Below are positions 27,112 to 36,625 of a DNA stretch of 64,000 bases, piece after piece (positions within the stretch are counted from its first letter, which is position 1; each line of letters opens with the position of its first letter). The position numbers and the translations under genes were made by a program. Below the pieces are notes generated by a model. That model was not told the DNA's origin and searched no databases. It saw only the letters and a list, made by a program, of their open reading frames with translations. Origin of the DNA: Pyrenopolyporus hunteri (taxonomy: Eukaryota; Ascomycota; Sordariomycetes; Xylariales; Hypoxylaceae); the NCBI GenBank assembly GCA_902806595.1, contig CADCXC010000011.1, positions 2,108,001 to 2,172,000 of the forward strand, read 5' to 3'.

Positions 27112-27600
27112 CTACCGTTGTTTCGCGTACTTCGTATGCGAGCCGTTCGCGATGACGGGACCCGCCTCGCCGCCAACAACCTTGTAGATCACGACACGGG
27201 TGAAGGCCAGGGTACCACCAACCCTATCGGCCGTAGCCGTTATCTCGATCTCGTCGCCCTCGCCGGCGGACGACAGGTATGAGACGTGGATATCAACAGA
27301 GACACCGGTCCGATGGCGCAGGTCCCAGGTGGCGATCGCCATTCCGCCGGCCCAGTCGACGATGGCGGCGGAGACGGCACCGTGTATGCCACCGCCGGAG
27401 TTGATGTGGTTTCGGGTCAGCTTTAAGCGCGCCGTCATCGAGCCCTTCGAAGCGGAGCGAATTTCAACGTCTGAAAGCAGGAAGTTGTAGATGGCCGAGT
27501 TAGGCAATTGAGTGGCAACGAGCTGCTCAATGTGGGACTTGATGATGGCATCATCAGTTCTGGGCTCCACTGCGGACGACTCTTGTCCGACAGACCTCAT
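27112..27600 (-). CDS. Hotdog-fold thioesterase, PaaI/ACOT13-like
   Basis: A single uninterrupted frame of 162 residues, the usual length for stand-alone 4HBT hotdog thioesterases. The signature segment NHINSGGGIHGAVSAAIVDW (about residues 66-85) contains the N-x-x-x-x-G-G-x-H-G turn and an Asp-containing central helix typical of the PaaI/ACOT13 group. These enzymes hydrolyse acyl- or aryl-CoA thioesters as homotetramers. A later segment, GVSVDIHVSYLSSAGEGDEI, matches the strand region that forms the hotdog sheet edge. There is no signal peptide, and the substrate cannot be read from the sequence. ATG at 27600 is the only sensible start; no intron is needed. It is isolated, with no coding neighbour for 1.5 kb on one side and 14 kb on the other. 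Confidence 0.88.
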   Translation of the reverse strand: MRSVGQESSAVEPRTDDAIIKSHIEQLVATQLPNSAIYNFLLSDVEIRSASKGSMTARLKLTRNHINSGGGIHGAVSAAIVDWAGGMAIATWDLRHRTGVSVDIHVSYLSSAGEGDEIEITATADRVGGTLAFTRVVIYKVVGGEAGPVIANGSHTKYAKQR

Positions 27601-29094
27601 AGTGGACGTGTGGGTAGCAACGCGGATAATACAATCTCGCTGTTCAGCTATGAGAAATATATATGTACATATATATAAGCTTACGGCCCGAGAAGATACA
27701 GGTATTATCAGGCTTTAAACTTTTATGTGCTTCAAAAGTAGAGAATCTTGGCGTGAACAAGATTAAGTGACAATTCGTTGCTATGAGAATTCAACAGATT
27801 TATGAAGTTGTTGAGAAAATTGCGGTATTGCGCTGGCGGTCCGCCAAAAGAGAGAGGTCAGCTGGCGAGGTTTTCTCTGGTTCTACTTTGATGCTTCGTA
27901 CAGCTGGAGGTATTTTCTACCAGCTGGCGTCTCCTTAATTCCTGGTATTCGTGATATAAGCAGGGTCTTTTCACGACGGTTGACGGATAGGTAAGATACC
28001 TACCTACGCATGAATAGGCTCGGGATTGAATAAGGTAGTTATCATAGGCCTTCGGTTTTCTCGGCATATGGTACATATATTTCTGAGCACGGGTAGGCTC
28101 TGGTTGAGGCTCTGCTTGGGATCTATTATGGTTGCTTCAGCCCAACCAACCCAATACGATCAACCTCACGTGTGTATAACGTGCCATGGGCGTATAAATT
28201 TACTTGCCACCAGTCGCACTCTAGGTAGTAAGCCTTGGAAGTTTGAGCCTTCCATGATTATGACAATTTAATATAAGTAAGACGATATGGAACTTAGTTA
28301 TTTATGGGAAAACGAGATAGACAACAGCTTGAGACAGTCATCTTAGCGCCCCCCTATACCGAGTAAAAACATCGCGTCGTATTATATATAGATATCGGCT
28401 TCGATAATTTCTTTAAACCTTCTACGAAGCAAATTTTAAATATAAATTTACGTTGTGGCAAACTTATCAATCAGTAAGTCTTCATTGTGTGGGAAATTTT
28501 GCGTCGCGAATCCTCGAGAGACTGAGTTCTAAGTTATACTTTTCAGTTATTATCCCTGATTACGAGGAGACTCTGCTAAAGCAAAATCATACCTAGGATC
28601 TAACTGATGTTCCGTGTCCTTCATTGCCTCCCGGATATCATAGAAATACATTATGCCGAGGGACGCGACTACGACCGAAACGATAATCGCTGGAAATTTT
28701 CGGGAGCTATGAACAGCAAGGGGACAGAGAATGTACAATACTCTTGAAGGGGCTGGAGGAGACTCTACGGGATTCATATGATGGTACTCACGACTGGAGT
28801 ATCTAGAGTATACGGAATGGCATTATTCGAAAAGTGATACTCTAGAAAACCTTGGTTACAAACTCAGGGGGAAGCGTAATGAAGAAAAGACCTGTACTGA
28901 ATAGTTGAATAAATGCGCTAACCCGCTAAACCCGGTATTATACGGGGATCGTTAATTTTGCGGCGTAGCTATCTGCATCTCACCAATTTAGGCAACTGCC
29001 TTTGTTAGATCATATCTCTCTCGTTCGTTTGGAAAAAGTTGGAATTTCACCTTAAGGTATGTTTGAGTATTCTTAGTCGATCCCCCCTTACGAT
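27601..29094. other. Intergenic region, thioesterase to archaemetzincin
   Basis: This is a shared divergent upstream region of about 1.5 kb. It is AT-rich around 28380-28460. The only frame worth naming is the small minus-strand ORF at 28550-28777, listed separately. A TATATA-rich patch at 27657-27676 lies just upstream of the thioesterase start. Confidence 0.5.
28550..28777 (-). CDS. Possible small single-pass membrane protein (75 aa)
   Basis: The frame encodes one strongly hydrophobic segment (about residues 29-46, FPAIIVSVVVASLGIMYF) followed by a charged, acidic tail (YDIREAMKDTEHQLDPRYDF). This hydrophobic-then-charged layout is typical of small organelle or endomembrane proteins. I recognise no family. 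It may equally be a chance frame: it is short and lies in an intergenic region. Transcript or conservation evidence would decide. Confidence 0.28.
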   Translation of the reverse strand: MNPVESPPAPSRVLYILCPLAVHSSRKFPAIIVSVVVASLGIMYFYDIREAMKDTEHQLDPRYDFALAESPRNQG

Positions 29095-30483
29095 ATGGCG
29101 GGCGTGCTCGGAGCTCGGGAACCTTGCCCACACGATACATTGCAGCTGGAGCCTTCGGTATTCGCGGGAAGCGCTGGCTACAACTGGCCTAACTCTGATC
29201 GGCGATTGGCTGCGACGACCAAGTCAGGACGTAATCCGTTTGCTGCAAAGGGTCGAAAACCCGACGCCACAGAGAAGCTCACACAGGAGTCAGCCAGTAA
29301 GCTATCTGCTGTATTCCCAGGCCCGCTAGTCCTACCGGATGATGATCTGGCCTGTGATCCCGAGTACCCCCCTCAGTCGTTCCGATCCTGGCTCAACGAG
29401 ACGCTGCGTAAGAACAACAAACTGAACAGGGAACGCAAGGCTTTATATATTGCAGCCGCGCCTGAAATCACTTCTGGCGTGAGCTTCATGAGGGGATGGC
29501 TGGAGCCGCGTCTAAAAAGAAGTGTGGGGTCCTCGGCTGGCCAAAAGATGGGACCGCCAGCACCAGATGATCTTATCAAATATACACACGCTTTTTATCA
29601 CGGATTGCTCGTCGAGTTTCTTTCGGTCCAGCTACAGTTTGTGCCGTGGGAGGAGTCGAAGAAGCCAGCTAGTCCGGGAAACGGCACTAAATACGTCGGC
29701 CTTCTCGCGGGCGATAATTGCACTCGCATCCGGGCCAGGCCATCACCCGATGGCGTATTCAAGGGTCAACTGAATCTCCAAGACCTCCTCGACGCCGCTA
29801 TCGAGATGGTGCCTAAAGAGGCATATTCGATTATCCTACTCGTTGACCACGATATGTATGAGGATGAGGAGGATGATTTCTGCTGTGGTCGGGCATACGG
29901 AGCTGATCGTGTGGCCGTAGTCTCTACTGCTAGATACCACCCTGCCCTAGACTGCTATGCGGGAATTGACCTTGTCCATATGTGGCCTGCCTCACACTGT
30001 AAATCCTATGTGGACGGCGCTTGTGCTGCGGGGGGCCTCCGACCAGACCCGAAGACTCGAAAACAAGGGGTGCATTCTCCCGGGGCATTGTTAGCAGCGG
30101 TAGAAGCGACAAGACTTCTTGGAGAGCCGCTGACCCTACAGGATCGAAGAGCCCTGTGGTTTTCACGAATCGCGAGGACGGTGGTTCATGAACTCGGTCA
30201 TTGTCTTGGTGTAGACCACTGCGTCTATTACGCTTGTGTCATGCAGGGCACATCACGGATTTCAGAAGACGTTCGACAGCCTCCTTACCTATGCCCTGTA
30301 TGTCTGAGCAAAGTGTCTTATGCGATTGCTTGTGAATTGGAAGGGCGGGACGAGGCCGGCAGAGAAGAATACATAAAGGAGCGGTATAAATCACTCGCGG
30401 GTTTTTGCGAGTCCCGGAAACACGTCGGTATGTTTGCTGGCTTCGGAGCTTGGCTACACGCAAGGCTTGACGGTCTTGAATAG
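29095..30483 (+). CDS. Archaemetzincin-family zinc metalloprotease (M54)
   Basis: A single-exon frame of 462 residues. The zinc-binding motif HELGHCLGVDH spans residues 365-375 and is followed by C-x4-C-V-M and, 16 residues later, by CPVC (residues 400-403). This combination of HExxHxxGxxH, a paired-Cys second zinc site and a downstream Met is the signature of archaemetzincins (AMZ, peptidase M54). The catalytic Glu is residue 366. Upstream segments such as FPGPLVLPDDDL and YIAAAPEI also suit the family. There is no signal peptide, so a cytosolic enzyme is likely. Physiological substrates of AMZ proteins are poorly known. The chain is longer than the roughly 200-380 residues of many relatives, with a charged region after CPVC. 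The ATG at 29095 is the first in frame that retains the N-terminal CPHDTL-type segment. Confidence 0.9.
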   Translation: MAGVLGAREPCPHDTLQLEPSVFAGSAGYNWPNSDRRLAATTKSGRNPFAAKGRKPDATEKLTQESASKLSAVFPGPLVLPDDDLACDPEYPPQSFRSWLNETLRKNNKLNRERKALYIAAAPEITSGVSFMRGWLEPRLKRSVGSSAGQKMGPPAPDDLIKYTHAFYHGLLVEFLSVQLQFVPWEESKKPASPGNGTKYVGLLAGDNCTRIRARPSPDGVFKGQLNLQDLLDAAIEMVPKEAYSIILLVDHDMYEDEEDDFCCGRAYGADRVAVVSTARYHPALDCYAGIDLVHMWPASHCKSYVDGACAAGGLRPDPKTRKQGVHSPGALLAAVEATRLLGEPLTLQDRRALWFSRIARTVVHELGHCLGVDHCVYYACVMQGTSRISEDVRQPPYLCPVCLSKVSYAIACELEGRDEAGREEYIKERYKSLAGFCESRKHVGMFAGFGAWLHARLDGLE

Positions 30484-30968
30484 TGAAGGGGGCCGGGGGT
30501 CGGCACGGTGTAGAAGCGCAACCTCTGTACAGGAACTCATGTTAAGAAGATGTGTATTATCTCCCTGATCTACGTAAAACAGCAGAGTTGTATGAATAGG
30601 CTGTCATACCAGGGCTGAGTCTTGTTAGGGGTCTAGAAGTTGGGGTACCCAAACGCATGTACGCACGAATTAAGAAGTGCCACCAACACATTGTGGCCAT
30701 GTGGTGTACGCGTGGCATTTCCCTACGACCTAATAACAACAGGATCGACCGATTCCCCTAAATCCGGATCCGAGAAGGAGGCGTCGACCGAACCCGAGTG
30801 GCAGCCCGTCGATGCACATAGTTAGGGATTATCCCCTGGCCGTAGCAATTCTCTGCCGGAGGAACCAACTGTTCGAGGGAACCAACTCAGACCGAGCAAA
30901 TCGTTCAAAGAAATATAACCCTTATTCGTTCAGGTGGCAGCCGGCTTAAAGGGCTCCATCAGAGATCT

Positions 30969-31187
30969 TTAAATCAACTTCCTCCTCAAACGACGTCCGA
31001 TCGTTCTTTGATCTGTGGCAACATGGAGCGCAATGATACCCGCAATCAAGACGTAGCAGGCGCAGATTATTACGATGCCGTCGATCCACTTCATTGAGAA
31101 AGGTGCTGATGGGAATACTTCTAGAATCGATTGAGCGGCCCATGCGGTAGCGTTCGCGATGGTTTCTGTTGGATTCGCGATAGCCAT
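30969..31187 (-). CDS. Possible small single-pass membrane protein (72 aa)
   Basis: The product has an uncharged N-terminal half, one clear membrane span (about residues 37-57, GIVIICACYVLIAGIIALHVA) and a basic tail DQRTIGRRLRRKLI. This obeys the positive-inside rule, with the tail in the cytosol. An N-glycosylation sequon (NAT) lies on the predicted lumenal side. I know no named family for it. The tidy topology makes it more credible than a random short frame, but no second line of evidence is available. Confidence 0.38.
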   Translation of the reverse strand: MAIANPTETIANATAWAAQSILEVFPSAPFSMKWIDGIVIICACYVLIAGIIALHVATDQRTIGRRLRRKLI

Positions 31188-33189
31188 GCTATTTTCTGTT
31201 AAATCCTATGGAACGTCGATGGGCCCGTATAAATCTAGGTTGAGGTTAGTGTGCTAGAGAGGTAGAGAACATGTGCTCGTTTATATCTGAACGTCGGGGG
31301 CCTCTCCGGTGACAACTCAGTCTCGGACTGTAGAGTGCAATTTTCTTGGTCTGGATCGTTAACCTGAAGTTAGAGGGCATATCTACGATTTGTATTAAAG
31401 AGAGCGCAATCACACGTAAGACTAATGTGTGTGGTTTCCAAGTCAATCGATTCACGCGCCTACTGTGGTTTCGGATGAAATTTCCGCTTTCCTCGGCCCT
31501 TCGAAATAACCAATGTTTTACATACCTAGGTAGGTAGCCTACCTACCTAAGAGGCTGAATACCTTTACTTTAAAAACTAACATCAACCCGTCTTCGCTCG
31601 GGTGACAGCATTTTTCTTAACACCGGGGCCCTCGGATTTAGCCATGTTCTAGCGGAGATTATCACCAGCAAATGCCGGATTCTTCATACTATGCCATTAT
31701 TCACATGAGCGGTAGAGGACAATGTTCCAGGACTGCAAACTTGGAAATGTCAAACTGCATGTACAACGCCCAAGGTATTGATAAGCCACGTGCCAACGCA
31801 AAGAAGCCAGTTAGAGCACTTGGTGTGCGAGATGAAACGGAGAATGGCTATCCGTGTGTATCATATGTAGCCCTAGGGATTCATATAAACAAGAGCTGTC
31901 TAATGCTATGTAGGAAAGACAAAATGGAAAAAGGGAAGAAGGGAAGAAGAGCCATGCTCCCCCTGTGTGATAAGTACCTAGTGGGCTATTACGTCAATAA
32001 TGCGACCCGGCTTTGTGGTTCGCGGGATGTCAAACAGGGACCGACCTGGGTGACAGAACCACCGAATGCAATCATGGTAGATACGGGGGGTTTTCTTTTC
32101 TGTGTGTATCTAACTACCTTGTATATCCGGGTTTGGATTCTCTACTAGGTATACTAAAAGCATCTTGATTAACTAAAACCCGAGGGTATAAAGTGGCGTC
32201 CCCGTTGTCCTTCTGGAACATGTCACTTCATAGGCTAGGTACCTACCTAAGTTAGCATCCACGAAAGGTATACGTCATGCTGATAAGATATATAACATTT
32301 GCCCATATAATACTCTTTTAACATTTATAAATTTGATCCTACCGTTATAACTAGGTAAATACTCAGGTGGCGGGTATCTGGGATTCATACCTCGATGCGC
32401 GCAAGACGTCGGTACTCGGATCCGCTGTCGTTTCCGTGTATGCGACGTGTAACCAGCTAACATAGGGGCCTGACTTATGTGCTAGGCATGCATACACGTA
32501 CAATATATACGTCCGTCCCTGTGGGGTGGAAGAATGGGTGGTCATGTTGGCCCCTAGAGGTAGGAACATGAACGTTGGAGTGTCGTAAGGATCAAACAAC
32601 CCAAATCAGGTGCTGAGTCGAAAACCTTCGAATCCCATCTCCTATCGTATCACTCGAGATTTAAGGGGGTAATTAAATTATATACAGGTTGGGCTTTGGT
32701 CTTCCTGGGAAGTAAGGAGTAAGACCGCGTGATGGTTCTCGTCGCGACTACGTAGGTAAGTAAATATATCCATCATGCGACTTACCTAAATTGTGCCATA
32801 AGCGTCTCCTACACTTTCTTGCGTTAGCTGGTTGAGCCTCACCGTACCCTACTATTAGGGTTAAAAAAGTAGCTAGCTTTCAAGTCTTTTCCCTTATTGT
32901 AAGCCACCTAACCTCGCTACGTCTCAGTGGATACGCCGTTGTAGCATTAGTGGGTTAGCGTAGGTAGATTTATCGTAAGAATAATATTGAATGGATTTTC
33001 ATCATATACTGTATTATCAACTATTAAGTTAGGAGCCGCGTAGTGGCTCGTCCCCTAAACATAGCGGGATTACCTATGCCGTAGATGATTAATAGTGGCG
33101 GCTCGGGTGGGTAAGCCACTGTCTTTCATATTGAGCGCCGCACTGTGTCTAGCTTGTGATAGGTGCGCTATACTTTTTAGCTCCAATAA

Positions 33190-33255
33190 CACCTACCTAC
33201 CTAAGTACCTACCTACCTACCACCTAGGTAGTACGCTATCTACATAGTAGTAGGC
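33190..33255. repeat. CTACCTAGGTAG palindrome cluster
   Basis: Several ACCTACCT blocks followed by CACCTAGGTAG. It is one of the dispersed clusters of this motif in the window. Confidence 0.8.
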
Positions 33256-33937
33256 ACCTAATTGTCAACCCGTTCCATTGCGGGGAACCCGCTCGGGTAT
33301 GATTGTGGGCTACTTTTGACGTAACTCTACCACCTACCAGGCGACTTTCCCCTTTGTGGAAGTTTGGGAGAAGTGGAAGAAATAACCTACAGTGAAAGTC
33401 CCGTAGGCTACCAAGTTCAGTACTGCAATAGGTTGATTAGCAATAGGTTGATTAATTGATGCTCCACTCACTTTTCTGTACCCACAACTAATTGCAAGAT
33501 CTTAAATAAAATCGACTCACATACACATACGTAAAAAACGGAGATCCGAGATCTCGAGCGCGGAGATTCGAGAGTTCCTCGGATTTGTTTGACAAACAAC
33601 GTCAATGGTTATGACTCTCTCTTCTGATAACCCAGTCACAACAATACGTAGCAACTGCATGTGACTATTCCACTGATAAAGTAACGAGCAGGTAAGTAGA
33701 GTCTTGTCCTATATAAAGGATGGCCGTGTCTTCGTGCACCGATAACCTGGTGTATCTTTCTTCTCCCTCCAGCACAAATGTATTGTATCTATCTTCCACT
33801 TGCCACCCCGTCATTGAACGCATCTTCGACGTGGTAATACGTTGGGGGTTGTTCCTCTTCTGGTTTGGGTTACCCCTCGAGTTCCTCAACTTCGTTCCCG
33901 GATTTTCGAATCTCGTATCACCCCCTAGATCGACATC

Positions 33938-35316
33938 ATGGCCGAGGCAAAGCAGCTTAGTGTCATCATAGTCGGTTCCGGACTTGCTGGTCTGGCCGCC
34001 GCCCGTATTCTACGGGAGAAGTGCCAGGTCACCGTGTATGAGCGCGGTGAGCCCTCAACTGCGACCGGCGGCCAGGGAATCGCAAACTTCCCGAACGCCA
34101 TCAATATCATGAATCAAATGGGCTTCGATCCGGAGCGTTCCGGTTCCGTCTCTATCGAAGGGTTCAGGACCTTGGATAAAGACAACAACATCGTCTTCGA
34201 TACCAAGTTTCCCTTTAAGGAAAAATATGGAGCGCCTGCTCTAAGCCACATGAGAGTCGACTTCAGAGCCGAATTGCTGCGCCTTGCCACAGCGCCTTCT
34301 AAGGACCTGGGTATCGGTGGGGAACCGGCTGAGATGGTGTACAACAACGGTGCAAAGGACATCGACCCCGAAGCTGGAGAAATTACCTTGGACGACGGTA
34401 CGAGAGCTAAGGCCGACGTGATCATTGGTAAGTCTCCTATCTCGGTGCCTTTGTTGTTGCGTAGTGGCCTAATGAGGATCCAGCTGCGGACGGCATTCAC
34501 TCTCGCCTGCGACCTCTCATCGCCGGCGAAGACTGCTCTAAGCCCCAAAAGAGCGGCCTGACGTGCTGTCGGGTGGCTGTATCTGCTAACCAAGCCATAG
34601 AGGCTCTCGGTGAACTGCCGAGTTGGTGGCAGGATCAAAAAACCAAGGAAAAGCGTATTCTTGTTTTCGAAGCCGGTGACGGTTCTGATCGTATCATGGT
34701 GGTTTACCCCCTCCGCAACACCAGCTATATGAACATGTCCTGCATTTTCGTCACTCGAGAAGAGAAGGAATCCACCACTACTTCGTGGTTCGCAGATGGA
34801 GATCGCCAAGAGATGTTGGATATCTTCCATGATTTCCACCCATCTCTGAAAGCGCTCATCGGGTAAGCAAGGCCGCCCCACTTTCCCGTCTCCTTTTCCT
34901 CGTCTTATTATCATGTCTCAAGGACTTGCTGAATTTAACGCATATCTAGTGTGGCGACGGAGGTGAAGTTATGGGAGCTCCAGGACATGGAACCTCTTGA
35001 CAGATGGACTGCGGGTCGCGCGATCCTTATTGGCGATGCTGCTCATGCGATGACGCCGATGCAGGGCCAGGGCGCCAACGCCGGTATCGAGGACGCGGAG
35101 GCCTTCCGGCTCCTGCTCGAACCCGGAGTGACTCGCGACGATGTCCCGGCGATTTTGAAGCGGATAGAGAAGTACAGGCTACCTCGCGCTACGGCCGTCC
35201 TCAATAATACGAGAAAGAGCAGTCGAGGTATCCGTGGAGAAGAGAGATACAAAGTCATGGATGAAAACTGTACTTACCCGGGAATCTACAAGGTCATTGA
35301 GGCCAGTAGGACATAG
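33938..35316 (+). CDS. FAD-dependent monooxygenase, salicylate-hydroxylase-like
   Basis: Exons 33938-34427, 34484-34862 and 34950-35316 give 411 residues. Splicing converts the first exon's end into ...DVIIAADGIHSRLR, restoring the conserved DG motif, and later joins LIG to VATEVKLWEL. Group A flavoprotein monooxygenases of this family use FAD and NAD(P)H to hydroxylate aromatic or related substrates. Seen here are the Rossmann GxGxxG motif (VGSGLAGLAAARIL, residues about 12-25), the DG motif, and the GD motif with following helix (GDAAHAMTPMQGQGANAGIE) near residue 320. There is no signal peptide, so the enzyme is probably cytosolic. The substrate is not predictable. No polyketide or peptide synthetase lies nearby, so a role in a biosynthetic cluster is unsupported. 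The C-terminal tail after the GD motif is ordinary in length. Confidence 0.92.
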
Positions 35317-36625
35317 AAACTAAGCTTCCTCGTCGTCACCTGGAGAGGGTCGAGGCTCGTCTAGCACTGCGTTGGCGCGCATGGGACTAACAAGCTAGGA
35401 CCATTGCCGTATATATTACCTAGACATAGCTACCCAACTAGACATACAGCCTTTCTTCATTATATTTTAGGCATGCGTACCTCCTAGGCGTCTATATAAA
35501 ACTAACGGAGCGGAGTTTCTTTCGACATTCTCCGAGGAGGTAGGTAGGTGCCTACCTACTGGGCATGATAATCTACATGCGCTGCGCCACTTACCTTTCG
35601 TGCCGTTATTGAATTACTCACCCCCCCACCAATAACGTTGTAAGCTTCGTAAAGCCTGGTATTTACGCCCCCGAACCCCCCTCGGCGGGGATCGGGGGAC
35701 GTTATTGCAGATTGGCAGAGCCGCAGCCGCACTATTCCATCACCAATTGATATCAAGTGGCGTGCATAACGTCTTAGTCACATGGGGCATTATCTCTCCA
35801 GGCACATATCTATGGGCTGCATGCGCGGATATATGCGTGTGTTACTGAGACTCTCCTGCAGGCTACAACAGCGGAGTCCGTAAGCCATCGTCATGTTTTA
35901 AAAGAGTTGAGGGATTATACCATCTAGGTACTATGGGCGTACACAATGTACGAGTATGTCCGGGGGCGATGAGCCCAGCCTGGAGAGTGTTCCGGCATTG
36001 CTCTAGTGTACTATGTATACGACCGGGCTCATGATTGGCACTGGATCTACGTATTGATCGAAGTGGATGTTCCCACGGCCGAGACCAAGGGTGTATCTCT
36101 TATACGAACCACCGACTTATACGAGGCGCGAGTTCGTATGTCGAAGGGTCCAACCCGATAATTACATACCGCCCCGCCCTCCCGCGTACCTGATTTCTAC
36201 ATAACCTACAGCAAGTCAGCATCACGTGAACCCCTTTTCCGTGTAACATGACCGGCCATCGAATCAAACGAACCGGATGAATCAAACGAATCAAACGAAT
36301 CAAAGCGCCAGGAATTAAAATCGATGTGATTTTACTGCGAGGCTTGTCGAATGTTCAGTAATCACCAAACATCGCCTTGGCCTCGGTCGTCATTGACCAC
36401 CATCGATTCATACAGATTGGCTTACAGCGTCTGGGGATTTGCTTGGCCCTGTACGCGACACGGGTCCTTGCATGAAACCGCAGCGTCCTACGGTATTCGT
36501 TGACTGGCAGTACCGGTGCCCATCGTGGTTGGATGTTGCTAGCTTAACTCCCTAGAGCCGGTACGGAATCTGGGTGGCTTTCCCGGCGTACGGCATGTGG
36601 CCTGGGCTCTTATCAATATCTTCCT
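35317..36625. other. Intergenic region, monooxygenase to bZIP
   Basis: No supportable gene. It contains a TAGGTAGGTGCCTACCTA inverted repeat at 35540-35559 and a short tandem of ATCAAACGA units at 36263-36303. The final portion is the presumed bZIP promoter and leader. Confidence 0.6.
36263..36303. repeat. Tandem ATCAAACGA repeat
   Basis: The 9-nt unit recurs about four times with one diverged copy (ACGAACCGGATGA in between). It lies about 320 bases upstream of the bZIP start. Confidence 0.7.

Larger units (their letters stand above)
30484..33937. other. Intergenic region, archaemetzincin to FAD monooxygenase
   Basis: About 3.45 kb. It contains a candidate 72-codon membrane protein on the minus strand (30969-31187, listed separately) and a 158-codon plus-strand frame at 31672-32148 with no recognisable features. 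TAGGTA palindromes occur at 31524-31552, 32236-32252 and 33190-33255. The last 200 bases have CT-rich leader sequence before the monooxygenase ATG. Confidence 0.5.

Noticed and set aside
31672..32148. 158-codon plus-strand frame as a gene
   Set aside because: No recognised motif, no hydrophobic or secretion signal, and no supporting splice sites; kept only as a note within the intergenic region.
33720..33971. Plus-strand frame overlapping the monooxygenase start
   Set aside because: It lies in the CT-rich leader and runs out of frame into the real coding exon.
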